DNA from: Streptomyces abyssomicinicus
Lineage (GTDB): Bacteria; Actinomycetota; Actinomycetes; Streptomycetales; Streptomycetaceae
Direction of reading: 5' to 3'
Length of the DNA: 64,000 bases
Assembly (NCBI RefSeq): GCF_008974245.1
Contig: NZ_BBZI01000005.1
Coordinates: 1,660,751-1,724,750, forward strand
The position numbers were made by a program, and so were the translations under genes. Of the stretch, positions 41,180-49,631 are shown piece after piece (positions within the stretch are counted from its first letter, which is position 1; each line of letters starts with the position of its first letter). Under the pieces are notes generated by a model, which was not told the DNA's origin, did not search any database, and saw nothing but the letters and a program-made list of their open reading frames with translations.

Positions 41180-42468
41180 TCATCCCCTTCACCGGGCCGT
41201 CCGACGGCACCGGCCCGCTCACCTGGGGCCAGCTGGCGATCTGGGACGCCATCGAACGCACCGCCCCCGACGACCACTACTTCAACTTCGGCCGCGTCCT
41301 GGAGGTCCCCGGCGAACGCACCCCCGACGAGGCGGCCGCCGCGCTCGCCGCACTGCTGGGCACCCACGACTCCCTGCGCACCCGGCTGGACCTCACCGGG
41401 GACCACCCGCGCCAACGGCTCGCGGCGGGCGGCGAACTGCCGGTGCTGCTGTCCACCGAGGACCCCGGGAAACTGCTCGCACAGCTCTCCGCCACGCGGT
41501 TCGACTACGGCGGCGAGTGGCCGCTGCGGGTGGCCCTCGTCACCGACGGGCCCCGGGTCACCCACATCGTGCTCGTCTTCTGCCACCTCGCGGCCGACGG
41601 GCTCGGCGCCGACGTCGCCGTCCGCGACCTGCGGATGCTCCTGCTGCGGGGCGCCGCCACCACCGGCCGGCCCCCGGCGCCCAGCCCCCTCGACCTCGCC
41701 CACTGGCAGGCCGGCCCCGAAGGCCGACGCGTCGCACGACGCGCCGCCGCCCTCTGGGAGAGCGTCCCCCACCAGGTGATGTTCGACCGGAGGACCGCAC
41801 CCGCCGACCCCGCCGACCCCGCCGACCCCGCCGGTCCTGCCGGTCCTGCCGACGGGCCACGGGTGTGGCGCGCCCAGCTGTCCTCCCCGGCACTGGGCCT
41901 GGCCGCCCGAGCCGTCGCCGCCCGCCACCACACCTCGACCTCCACCGTGCTGCTGACCGCGACCGCCGCCCTGGTCGGCGCGGCCACCGGGCAGGACCGG
42001 TGCGTCGTGCTGCCCATCGTCCACAACCGCTTCCGCAAGGACACCGCACGCATGGTCAGCATGGTGTCGCAGGAAGGCGTCTTCGTCCTCGACGGCGCCG
42101 ACCGCGGCCTGGACACCCTGGTGCGAGCCGCCGGCTCCGCGACCCTGAGGGCCTACCGCAGCGCCTTCCACGACCCGCTCGACCGGCTGCGCGGCGACTG
42201 GGTACAGCCACTGTGCTGCTTCAACGACCAGCGCTTCGCCGAACCGGGCCCGGCCCCCTGCACGCCCGAGGACATCCGGGCGGCCCTCCCGGCCACCACC
42301 CTGTCCTGGCCGCTCAGCCAGGACAGACTCAACTGCCGCTTCTGCGTCCACATCGGCGGCGACCTGGAGGTCTCCGTCACCGCCGACACCGACCACCTGC
42401 CACGCCCGCAGATGGAACGCTTCCTGCGCGACCTCGAGTTCCTGCTCGCCGTCGAGGCCGGCGCATGA
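41176..42468 (+). CDS. Stand-alone condensation-like protein (CHxxxDG)
   Basis: 430 residues, condensation/acyltransferase superfamily. It begins LTWGQLAIWDAIE, the C-domain core-1 region, and has the catalytic segment VFCHLAADGLGAD: CHxxxDG, so the catalytic second His is kept while the first His is Cys. ADP repeats at residues 210-225 lie on a loop. LPIVHNRFRKDTARMVSMVSQEG resembles the latch region with RxxxVG-like residues. It is coupled to the carrier gene before it and the dimethylformamidase-like gene after it. It may transfer an acyl or peptidyl group from the stand-alone carrier to an amine or to another carrier (inference). Confidence 0.8.
   Translation: MIIPFTGPSDGTGPLTWGQLAIWDAIERTAPDDHYFNFGRVLEVPGERTPDEAAAALAALLGTHDSLRTRLDLTGDHPRQRLAAGGELPVLLSTEDPGKLLAQLSATRFDYGGEWPLRVALVTDGPRVTHIVLVFCHLAADGLGADVAVRDLRMLLLRGAATTGRPPAPSPLDLAHWQAGPEGRRVARRAAALWESVPHQVMFDRRTAPADPADPADPAGPAGPADGPRVWRAQLSSPALGLAARAVAARHHTSTSTVLLTATAALVGAATGQDRCVVLPIVHNRFRKDTARMVSMVSQEGVFVLDGADRGLDTLVRAAGSATLRAYRSAFHDPLDRLRGDWVQPLCCFNDQRFAEPGPAPCTPEDIRAALPATTLSWPLSQDRLNCRFCVHIGGDLEVSVTADTDHLPRPQMERFLRDLEFLLAVEAGA
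41803..41847 (+). repeat. Five 9-bp tandem units inside the condensation-like gene
   Basis: Three copies of GCCGACCCC followed by two of GCCGGTCCT encode (ADP)3(AGP)2, a loop between subdomains that could vary in copy number between strains without shifting the frame. Confidence 0.8.
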
Positions 42469-44306
42469 CCGTCACCGCCTACGCGACCAGCACCTCCTGC
42501 CCGCAGGGCTCGCCCCTCAGGTTCCGCCTGGACGCCCCCGGCCCGGTCCCCGTCACCGTCACCGACGCCACCGACGGCCGACAGGTCCTGCGGAGCACCG
42601 CCACCGGACCCTGGTGGGACCTGGACGTGCCCGCCGACTGGACCAGCTCCCTCTACACCGCCCGCTTCGGCGACCTCCCCGCGACGACCCGGCCCCGCGA
42701 ACTCCCCGGCACCCCGGAACCCGCGGACCACGAGGTGTGGTTCGTGGTCCGCGAAGCCGTCCCCACCGCCCCCGTCCTGGTCAGCGTGCCCTTCACCACC
42801 TGGCAGGCGTACAACCGCGCCGGAGAACCCGGCCAGGGCCTCTACTGGACCGAGGCGCCCACCCGGGCCAGGCGGGTCACCTTCGACCGCCCCGGCGGCG
42901 GACCCCCGCCGGAGCGTTGGGAGGAAGGCCTGATGCGCTGGCTGCGCACGGCCGGCTACCAGGTCGCCTACTGCTCCAACCTCGACCTGCACGACGGCCG
43001 CGACCTGCTCGCCGGACACCGGCTGCTGATCGTCAACGGCCACGACGAGTACTGGTCGGCCGACATGCGAGACGCCGTCGAGGAGTTCGTCCGCGACGGC
43101 GGCAACGCGGCCTTCTTCTCCGGCAACACCGCCTGGTGGCAGATCAGGCTCGAGGACCGCGCACGCACCATGGTCTGCCACCGCGACGCCCTCGGCGACC
43201 CCGAGCCCGACCCCGCCCTGAGCACCGTCGAATGGTCCGCCACCGGCCGACCCGAGAACAGTCTCACCGGCCTCAGCTTCCGCGCGGGCGCCGGCATCTG
43301 GGGCCCCCACATGGCACGGATGCTGGACGAGGCGTACACCGCGCGCTTCGCCGCCCACTGGGTCTTCGAAGGGACCGGACTCGGCGACGGCGACAAGTTC
43401 GGCCAAGGCACCCTCGGCTACGAGACCGACGCCGCCGAGTACCGCGACATCCTCGGCGTACCCCGCGTGACCTGCCACGACGGCACCCCGCCGTCCTTCG
43501 TGGTGCTGGCCACCGCCGACCTCGCGCACTGGAGCGCCCACGGCCAGGGCGGCATGGCCACCATGGGAGTCTTCACCAACGGCGCCGGCACCGTCTTCAA
43601 CGCCGCGACCGTCAACTGGGGCCACGCCCTGGACGATCCCGTCGTCGACCGGATCACCCGCAACGTCCTCGACCGGCTCTCCACCGCCCCGCCCGAGTGG
43701 GAGGTGATCGGCGACGCCGCCGGCCTGCGGACACTCGCCGCCCAGGGCCGCACCCTCCACGGCGTCAGCCACGACGACCGGCTGCTCAGCCGTGAACTGT
43801 GCGGCCAGAACCTGCCGTGGCAGCCCACCGGGCCCGGCGGGGGAGTGGTGGCCCTGGCGGCGCCCCGGGAGGCGGCGGGCGACGTGGCCGGCTGCCTCCA
43901 CGGGGTGACGGCCGACGGCAGGCTGCGCCGCCTGGACCACGACGGCTGGCACGACCTGTGCCCCGCACCGCGCGACGCGATCGGCCTGGCCGTCGCCGAC
44001 TGCGCGTTCCACCTGCTCACCGCTTCCGGCGAGCTGTGGACACGGCCCTTCGCCCCACCGGGCGTCTGGGAGCGCACCGCCGCGGGGATACCGGCCCGCG
44101 GCCTCGCGGCGGCCAACGGCAGACTCTTCGCCCTGCACCCCGACGGCACGCTGCTCAGCCGCCTCCCCACCGACCCCCACTGGACGCCGTTCGCCGAAGC
44201 CCCCGCCGTCCGCGCCTTCACCGCACACGCCGGCTGGCTGATCACGTCCGGCGACGACGAACTGCTGCGCCGCCGCCCCGTCCGGCGCCCGCCCCGGCCG
44301 AGGTGA
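42465..44306 (+). CDS. N,N-dimethylformamidase beta-subunit-like protein with C-terminal propeller-like repeats
   Basis: 613 residues. Residues about 85-430 match the large-subunit-like domain of N,N-dimethylformamidase: FTTWQAYNRAGEP, VNGHDEYWSADMRDAVEEFV, FFSGNTAWWQIR and MGVFTNGAGTVFNAATVNW. In the Paracoccus enzyme this subunit holds a Tyr/Glu-ligated iron; Tyr and Glu are present in HDEYW, but ligand identity here is unproven. Residues about 445-605 have repeated LHGVTADGRLRRL, LLTASGELWTRPF and LFALHPDGTLLSRL units, a tachylectin/propeller-like pattern. It overlaps the condensation-like gene by ATGA. It may cleave or modify an amide or formamide of the peptide; no signal peptide seen. 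Confidence 0.8.
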   Translation: MTVTAYATSTSCPQGSPLRFRLDAPGPVPVTVTDATDGRQVLRSTATGPWWDLDVPADWTSSLYTARFGDLPATTRPRELPGTPEPADHEVWFVVREAVPTAPVLVSVPFTTWQAYNRAGEPGQGLYWTEAPTRARRVTFDRPGGGPPPERWEEGLMRWLRTAGYQVAYCSNLDLHDGRDLLAGHRLLIVNGHDEYWSADMRDAVEEFVRDGGNAAFFSGNTAWWQIRLEDRARTMVCHRDALGDPEPDPALSTVEWSATGRPENSLTGLSFRAGAGIWGPHMARMLDEAYTARFAAHWVFEGTGLGDGDKFGQGTLGYETDAAEYRDILGVPRVTCHDGTPPSFVVLATADLAHWSAHGQGGMATMGVFTNGAGTVFNAATVNWGHALDDPVVDRITRNVLDRLSTAPPEWEVIGDAAGLRTLAAQGRTLHGVSHDDRLLSRELCGQNLPWQPTGPGGGVVALAAPREAAGDVAGCLHGVTADGRLRRLDHDGWHDLCPAPRDAIGLAVADCAFHLLTASGELWTRPFAPPGVWERTAAGIPARGLAAANGRLFALHPDGTLLSRLPTDPHWTPFAEAPAVRAFTAHAGWLITSGDDELLRRRPVRRPPRPR

Positions 44307-44390
44307 CCTGGGCCGGAGGCCCCGGGAACGGACGGATCCGGCGCCCGTGCCCGCCACAGGCGCCGGCCGCACGCCTCCCGGGCGCCCCCG

Positions 44391-45152
44391 TCAGGGCCCC
44401 GACGGCACCGACCGCCCCGACCGCACCACGCGGAAGCCCACGTCGTCGATCCGGAAGGAGGGATGGCTGCGCCGCCGCACCGACGCCCGGCAGCTCCAGT
44501 GTTCGTCGGCCCAGCCGCCGCCCCTCAGCACCCGGTAGGCGCCGTACACCTCGGCGTCGTAGACGTCCCAGCACCAGTCCCAGACATTGCCCAGCATGTC
44601 GTGGAGGCCCCAGGCGTTCGGCCGCCTCCCGCCGACCGGTCGCATCCGCCCCGCCGAGTTGTCCCGGTACCAGGCCACCTCGTCCAGCGGTCCGTACCGG
44701 GGACCCGTCGTGCCGGCGCGACAGGCGTGCTCCCACTCGGCCTCGGTCGGCAACCGATACCCGTCCGCGGCGGTGTCCCAGGTGACCGGCCCGAGCGGCC
44801 CTGCCGGTCCGGCCGACCCGGTCGCGTCGGCCGACCGGGTCGCGTCGGCCGCGTCGCCGTCGGACAGGAGACCGTACGCGGGCGTCAGCCCCTCGCTCCG
44901 GGACAACGCGTCGCAGAACCGCACCGCGTCCCACCACGAGACGCCCTCGACGGGCAGCAGGTCACCCCGGGCCGTGCTCGGCCGCAGACCGGTGACCTGC
45001 GCGTACCACCCCTGGGTGACCGGGAACGCCGACATCAGGTATGGCGCGACCTCGACCGGCCAGCTGCGCAGCGTCCGTCGGTCCGACAGCACCACCCGCC
45101 CCGGCGGCACCGCGACCATCGTCCCCACCCGAGCCCCGTCCACGACAGGCAC
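44391..45152 (-). CDS. Formylglycine-generating-enzyme (SUMF1) family protein
   Basis: 253 residues, FGE/C-type-lectin-like fold. Landmarks are YLMSAFPVTQGWYAQV, VEGVSWWDAVRFCDALS, GYRLPTEAEWEHACRAG, DMLGNVWDWCWD, RVLRGGGWAD and the C-terminal RRRSHPSFRIDDVGFRVV. True FGEs convert Cys to formylglycine in sulfatases; other members are EgtB/PvdO-like oxidative enzymes. A Gly/Ala/Asp insertion sits near residues 100-120. The paired copper-binding cysteines of bona fide FGE are not clear: only one Cys (WSCRASV) is in the right part. It lies 54 bp after the nucleotidyltransferase gene on the same strand. A tailoring role for the peptide is possible (inference). Confidence 0.85.
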   Translation of the reverse strand: MPVVDGARVGTMVAVPPGRVVLSDRRTLRSWPVEVAPYLMSAFPVTQGWYAQVTGLRPSTARGDLLPVEGVSWWDAVRFCDALSRSEGLTPAYGLLSDGDAADATRSADATGSAGPAGPLGPVTWDTAADGYRLPTEAEWEHACRAGTTGPRYGPLDEVAWYRDNSAGRMRPVGGRRPNAWGLHDMLGNVWDWCWDVYDAEVYGAYRVLRGGGWADEHWSCRASVRRRSHPSFRIDDVGFRVVRSGRSVPSGP

Positions 45153-45206
45153 CTTACGCGGCGACGCCGCGCCGCGCCGCCCTCACGGCCCCGGCCGGGG
45201 CACCGG

Positions 45207-46046
45207 TCACAGCGTGCCGTGCGACCCGCCGTGCCGATCGGGAGAGCCGGTCCGCCCGGTCCACCCGGTCCGCCCGTCCTGCCCGTCCCGTCCGGGACGC
45301 AGCCGGTCGATCTCGGCGAGCACATGGGCCACGTGCGGCCGCACCCGCCCCCGCAGTTCCTCGCTCCAGCTCTCCTCGTCGTAACGGCAGTTCAGGTAGA
45401 GATCGCGGGCGTGCCGCAGGACCGGGCGGTGCTCGGGGGGAAGTTGGGCCAGCGCCCAGCCGGCCGCGCCGTCCTTGGACCGCACCCGGCCCGTGGCGAG
45501 CGTGGTCCACACACGGGCGAGGGTCAGCAGGACGTTGCGGACGTCGTCCTCCAGGTCCTCGACCAGGCCGGGTACCCCGGCCAGGCTCGCCCGTACGACG
45601 TCGGCGTGCGGGACGGCGTCGAGGACCTCGGCCGGTCCCGGACCGGTGAGGGGACGGTCACCGGCCAGCGCCATGCCGACCGTCAGCGCCAGGTCCGGCA
45701 TGGCCTCCGGCCGGGGAACCCGCCCGGCCTCGTACGCGGCGCGCAGCCACTCGCCGTAGAGGAAGTCAACGACCGGCGGGTACCGCCACGGCCGGACCTC
45801 GGACCGGACGACCACCGTGAGCTCCACCGGGCGCGCCCGGTTCCGGGAGCCGGAGATCCCCAGCAGCCCGCCGAGCAGGGCCCGTCGCCGGCGTTCGTCC
45901 ATCGACCTGCGGGAGACGACCAGCACGTCGACGTCGCTGGCCGGTCGCAGACCGCCGAGCACGGACGACCCGTGCAGGTAGGCCCCGACCATGTCCGGGC
46001 CCAGCACACCGTCCGTCAGCCGCACGATCTCCCGCACCAGATCCAC
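45207..46046 (-). CDS. Aminoglycoside-nucleotidyltransferase-like protein (ANT(3'')/AadA type)
   Basis: 279 residues. The nucleotidyltransferase motif GSSVLGGLRPASDVDVLVV (Gly-Ser followed by Asp-x-Asp) is intact, and the helical C-terminal domain with DDVRNVLLTLARVWTTLATG and SKDGAAGWALAQLP is that of streptomycin/spectinomycin adenylyltransferases. The C terminus has a low-complexity tail (GQDGRTGWTGRTGSPDRHG). Such enzymes add AMP to a hydroxyl of an aminoglycoside. Located beside the peptide cluster it could modify the basic peptide, confer self-resistance, or be unrelated. Confidence 0.82.
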   Translation of the reverse strand: MDLVREIVRLTDGVLGPDMVGAYLHGSSVLGGLRPASDVDVLVVSRRSMDERRRRALLGGLLGISGSRNRARPVELTVVVRSEVRPWRYPPVVDFLYGEWLRAAYEAGRVPRPEAMPDLALTVGMALAGDRPLTGPGPAEVLDAVPHADVVRASLAGVPGLVEDLEDDVRNVLLTLARVWTTLATGRVRSKDGAAGWALAQLPPEHRPVLRHARDLYLNCRYDEESWSEELRGRVRPHVAHVLAEIDRLRPGRDGQDGRTGWTGRTGSPDRHGGSHGTL

Positions 46047-46208
46047 TGCGCCAGCATCCTCCGTCGTCCCCGTGGCCGCACGCGATTTCCCACCGGCTTC
46101 CGCCGCCGCCCGTGCGGACCGCTGCCCTCACTTCGCCGTCGCCGTCGGGGTCCTGTCCCGGGGGCCGGTCCCGGCCCGGCCGGGACCCACGCACCCACGC
46201 GAGCGGCG

Positions 46209-47237
46209 TCAGACGCTCAGCTCCACCGACAGATGCCCCGACAGCGCGCCCAGGAAGTCCACCGCGTCGAAGATCTCGCCGGCGGAGGCGACACCCGTCG
46301 TGCGGACGCGGCCGGACAGGACGCGGTCCAGGGCCTCCACCACGAGAGGCGCCGTCACCGCGTAGATGTCCTGTCCCTGCGCCACGGCGCGGCGCTCGGC
46401 CCCGCCACGGCGCACCACGGCGTCGACGAGGAAGGTCTGGTCCGAGCGTCCCCGTCCGTCGGCCGGGGAGGCCACCGGCGCGGGCGTGTCGGGGGAGGCG
46501 ATGTCCTCAGCGGCCCGCACGGTCATGTACGTACGGACGTCGGGGACGTCGAGGTGGCTCGGCACCGTGACGATGTCGGCCATCGAGAACTCGCCGATCA
46601 CCTCCCGCGGCCCCATCGGCTCCGGGAACTGCCAGGTGAGCCGCGGAGAGGCGTCGTCCCGGTACTCCAGGCGGCCCGCGGCGTAGCGGACCCGGCGGCC
46701 GCCCCGACGGCGGCGGGAGACCGCCCCGGCCTCGCGGGTGCCGGCGGTCGGGTGCCAGCTGTCGAGGCCGTACGCGATGTGGACCTCGTCCGCGGAGGCC
46801 CAGTCACCGAGGGCGGCGGTCACCAGCAGGTCGCCGAGACCGCCGTAGAACGCCATGGCGGGGACCACCACCGCGCCGGCCGCCCGGGCGCGCTCTTCGA
46901 AACGGTCGAAGGTGTCGGCGTTGGCCTCGATCTCGGCGGCCACGTCGAGGTACGGGACGCCCGCACGCAGCGCCGCCTCGACGACGGGCCCGGCCGTGTC
47001 GGCGAACGGGCCGGCGCAGTTGATCACGGCGGCGGTCCCGGCCAGGGCGCGATCCAGGGCGGCCGGATCGTCGACGGCGGCGGGTCGCGCCTCCAGCCCG
47101 CCCTCGGCGACGGCGAGCGCCTTGAGTCGCTCGGCGTTCCGCCCGCTGAGCACCGGGACGAACCCGCGGGCCAGCAGTTCGGCCACCACGAACCGGCCGG
47201 TGTGCCCGTACGCCCCGAACACCGCAACCTCACGCAT
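46209..47237 (-). CDS. Saccharopine-dehydrogenase-like NAD(P)-binding protein
   Basis: 342 residues with an N-terminal Rossmann fold: VAVFGAYGHTGRFVVAELL is the dinucleotide loop, followed by LSGRNAERL, INCAGPFADTAGPVVEAAL and YLDVAAEIE, all typical of the saccharopine dehydrogenase/trans-acting enoyl-reductase group. The C-terminal half is variable. Actual saccharopine cleavage is unlikely from sequence alone; most actinomycete members are of unknown substrate. It is divergent from the GlxA-type AraC regulator with a 103-bp gap and is probably its target. Confidence 0.82.
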   Translation of the reverse strand: MREVAVFGAYGHTGRFVVAELLARGFVPVLSGRNAERLKALAVAEGGLEARPAAVDDPAALDRALAGTAAVINCAGPFADTAGPVVEAALRAGVPYLDVAAEIEANADTFDRFEERARAAGAVVVPAMAFYGGLGDLLVTAALGDWASADEVHIAYGLDSWHPTAGTREAGAVSRRRRGGRRVRYAAGRLEYRDDASPRLTWQFPEPMGPREVIGEFSMADIVTVPSHLDVPDVRTYMTVRAAEDIASPDTPAPVASPADGRGRSDQTFLVDAVVRRGGAERRAVAQGQDIYAVTAPLVVEALDRVLSGRVRTTGVASAGEIFDAVDFLGALSGHLSVELSV

Positions 47238-47340
47238 GTGTCTCTCCTCCGTAGCTTCGTGTGCCTGCGGCAGTCATCCTGCGGCAGCGGATCATCGGAA
47301 CGTGAGTGTCCCGAACGACACGACCCGTACACTTCCGGAC

Positions 47341-48288
47341 ATGGACCGGACCGTGGCGGTGGCCGTCACCGACGGCATGCTCAACTTCGAACTCGCTCTG
47401 GCCCTCGAGGTGTTCGGCAGCGCGCCGGCCGCCGTCGACGGCCCCTGGTACGAGGTCACCGTCTGCGGCCCGCGGCCGGTCGGCAGCGGCCGCTTCCTGC
47501 TCGCACCGGATCACGGCCTCGACCGGCTGCCGGACGCCGGCACCGTGATCGTGCCGGGCTGGGCCGACATCGACCGGCCTCCGCCGCACGACCTGGTGGA
47601 CGCGGTGCGCGCGGCCCACGAGGCGGGCGCCCGCGTGGTGTCCCTCTGCACCGGCGCGTTCGTGCTGGCGGCGGCCGGGCTGCTGGACGGCCGGCGCGCC
47701 ACCACGCACTGGGCCCACACCGAGGAGCTGAAGTCCCGCCACCCGCTGGTCGAGGTCGACCCGGACGTGCTGTACGTGGACCACGGCAGCGTGCTGACCT
47801 CCGCCGGGAAGGCCGCCGCGATGGACCTGTGCCTGCACCTGGTGCGCCAGGACCGGGGCTCCGGGGTCGCCAACGCGGTCGCCCGCCGGCTGGTCGTGCC
47901 ACCCCACCGCGACGGGGGCCAGGCCCAGTTCGTCACCACGCCGGTGCCCGCCCCCGAGAACCACCCCCTCGCCGACCTCCTGCCGTGGGCGCTCGAACGG
48001 CTGGACCAGCCGCTGACCGTGGAGGACCTGGCCCGGCGCGCCGGGATGAGCTCGCGCCACCTCACCCGTCACTTCCGGGCGGTCAGCGGCACCACCCCGC
48101 TGAGGTGGCTGCTCACCCAGCGCGTCCGCCACGCCCAGGAACTCCTGGAGACCACCGCCGACAGCGTCGACTCGATCGCGGCGGCCACCGGCATGGGTAC
48201 GGCCACCACCCTGCGCCGGCACTTCCACCGCACGGTGGGCGTGCCCCCGGACACCTACCGGCGCACCTTCCGCGCGGCAGGCCACTGA
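47341..48288 (+). CDS. GlxA-family AraC-type transcriptional regulator
   Basis: 315 residues. The N-terminal DJ-1/PfpI-like domain (about 1-180) has VSLCTGAFVLAAAGLLDGRRATTHW, with Cys at the nucleophile-elbow position, and SVLTSAGKAAAMDLCL. Two AraC helix-turn-helices follow (TVEDLARRAGMSSRHLTRHF and SVDSIAAATGMGTATTLRRHF). TACACT lies 7 nt before the ATG with no ribosome binding site, so the transcript is probably leaderless. GTGTC-N6-GACAC upstream may be its site. The divergent saccharopine-dehydrogenase-like gene is the likely target. Confidence 0.88.
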   Translation: MDRTVAVAVTDGMLNFELALALEVFGSAPAAVDGPWYEVTVCGPRPVGSGRFLLAPDHGLDRLPDAGTVIVPGWADIDRPPPHDLVDAVRAAHEAGARVVSLCTGAFVLAAAGLLDGRRATTHWAHTEELKSRHPLVEVDPDVLYVDHGSVLTSAGKAAAMDLCLHLVRQDRGSGVANAVARRLVVPPHRDGGQAQFVTTPVPAPENHPLADLLPWALERLDQPLTVEDLARRAGMSSRHLTRHFRAVSGTTPLRWLLTQRVRHAQELLETTADSVDSIAAATGMGTATTLRRHFHRTVGVPPDTYRRTFRAAGH

Positions 48289-48314
48289 CCCCGGCCCGAC
48301 CCGCGCATCGAGGA

Positions 48315-48354
48315 GGCCGACCCGCCCCTCACGCGGCCGACCCGCCCCTCACGC
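48315..48354 (+). repeat. Two exact 20-bp tandem repeats
   Basis: GGCCGACCCGCCCCTCACGC occurs at 48315-48334 and 48335-48354, between the convergent AraC-type and XRE genes. A third partial copy lies just before. Confidence 0.75.
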
Positions 48355-48448
48355 GGGTGACCGAGCCCTGACGGGGCCCGCCGCTCCCGCTCCGCACCGC
48401 AGCCCGTCCCGTCCCGGAGAACCGAGGCCGAGCCCCCTCGCGGGCGCC

Positions 48449-48721
48449 TCAGGCGGACGCCCGCTCCTGCCACGCGGTGTCCTCGGCGCACGCCGCCGCC
48501 AGCTCGTCCAGGGACACGTCCAGCGCTGCCGCCAGCGCCGCCACGGTGAAGAAGGCCGGGGTCGGGGCCCTGCCCGTCTCGATCTTGCGGAGCGTCTCCG
48601 CCGAGACGCCCGCCGCCGCGGCCACGTCCGCCATGCTCCGCCCGCCACGCGCCCGACGCAGCAGCGCGCCGAACCGTTCGCCGCGTTCCCGTTCCCACGC
48701 CGTCAGAGGAGTTCGCACCAT
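48449..48721 (-). CDS. XRE-family helix-turn-helix regulator
   Basis: 90 residues, essentially one HTH domain: RFGALLRRARGGRSMADVAAAAGVS is followed by ETLRKIETGRAPTPAFFTVAALAAAL. The ATG at 48721 lies 7 nt after TAGTAT with no ribosome binding site, so it is probably leaderless. It is divergent from a methionine aminopeptidase gene, and a 22-bp palindrome-like site between them overlaps its -10 box. In streptomycetes an XRE gene beside a second map gene recurs, so the regulator likely represses both itself and the peptidase. Confidence 0.85.
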   Translation of the reverse strand: MVRTPLTAWERERGERFGALLRRARGGRSMADVAAAAGVSAETLRKIETGRAPTPAFFTVAALAAALDVSLDELAAACAEDTAWQERASA

Positions 48722-48728
48722 GACCGTG

Positions 48729-48750
48729 ATACTAATACCGGTATAAGTAT
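48729..48750. promoter_or_regulatory. Operator centred on ATACCGGTAT between XRE and map
   Basis: The centre 48735-48744 is a perfect ATACCGGTAT palindrome, extended by ATACT and AGTAT arms to 22 bp with one mismatched pair. The XRE gene's TAGTAT -10 (48734-48729, minus strand) is one arm, and TATAAG on the plus strand could be the map -10. A protein bound here would block both promoters. Confidence 0.65.
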
Positions 48751-48781
48751 TGGGTCACGTCGTGGTGGGGAGTCACAGCAC

Positions 48782-49549
48782 ATGGTGGAGATCAAGAGCG
48801 ATGCCGCGCTTCAGGCGATGCGGGAGGCGGGGCGCGTGGTGGCGCGGGCGCTGGCCGCGGCCCGCGACGCGGCCGGTGTCGGCGTGTCCTTGAAGGAACT
48901 CGACGAAGCGGCCCGGTCCGTCCTGGACGACGCGGGGGCCACCTCGCCGTTCCTCGGCTACCGGCCCTCCTTCGCGCCGACGCCCTTCCCGGCGGTGATC
49001 TGCACCTCGGTCAACGACGCCGTGGTCCACGGCATCCCGACCGCCTACCGCCTCCGGGACGGGGACCTGGTCAGCGTCGACTGCGGCGCCCGGCTCGAAG
49101 GATGGACCGGTGACGCGGCCATCACCTTCACCGTCGGAACACCGCGCCCAGCCGACCTGGACCTGATCGACGCCACCCGGCGGGCCCTCGACGCCGGTAT
49201 CGCCGCGGCCCGGGCCGGAGCCCGCATGGGCGACATCTCCCACGCCATCGGGGCCGTCGCCGGCCGGGCCCGGTGCGGCATGCCCGCCGACTTCGGCGGC
49301 CACGGCATCGGCCGCAGCATGCACGAAGACCCTCACGTCCCCAACCGGGGCCGCCCCGGCCGCGGTTACCGGCTCCGCCACGGCCTGGTCCTCGCCATCG
49401 AGCCCATGCTGATGGCCGGCGGGAGCGACCACTACCGCACTGACGCCGACGGCTGGACCCTGCGCACGACCGACGGGAGCCGGGCGGCGCACATCGAGCA
49501 CACGGTCGCCATCACGGACCAGGGTCCGCGCATCCTTACGCTGCCCTGA
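48782..49549 (+). CDS. map: Methionine aminopeptidase, type I
   Basis: 255 residues. All five metal ligands are present: Asp100 (SVDCGA), Asp111 (TGDAA), His174 (GHGIG), Glu207 (IEPML) and Glu239 (EHTV). The substrate-side His is in VVHGIPTAY. It removes the initiator Met from nascent proteins. GGGGAG lies upstream of the ATG. It is not beside ribosomal-protein or secY genes, so it is likely a second copy under control of the divergent XRE regulator, perhaps replacing the housekeeping enzyme under stress or inhibitor exposure (inference). Confidence 0.92.
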   Translation: MVEIKSDAALQAMREAGRVVARALAAARDAAGVGVSLKELDEAARSVLDDAGATSPFLGYRPSFAPTPFPAVICTSVNDAVVHGIPTAYRLRDGDLVSVDCGARLEGWTGDAAITFTVGTPRPADLDLIDATRRALDAGIAAARAGARMGDISHAIGAVAGRARCGMPADFGGHGIGRSMHEDPHVPNRGRPGRGYRLRHGLVLAIEPMLMAGGSDHYRTDADGWTLRTTDGSRAAHIEHTVAITDQGPRILTLP

Positions 49550-49631
49550 CTTCCGGCGCTCCAGTGCTCCGGCGCTCCAGCGCACCGGCAGCACTTCGCG
49601 CCCCAGCGGCCCCGACCGGTTTCGCCGACCA

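Noticed and set aside
45207..46046. Acquired resistance cassette (integron-borne aadA)
   Set aside because: Base composition equals its neighbours and no attC site, integrase or IS is seen; it looks like a native actinomycete gene.
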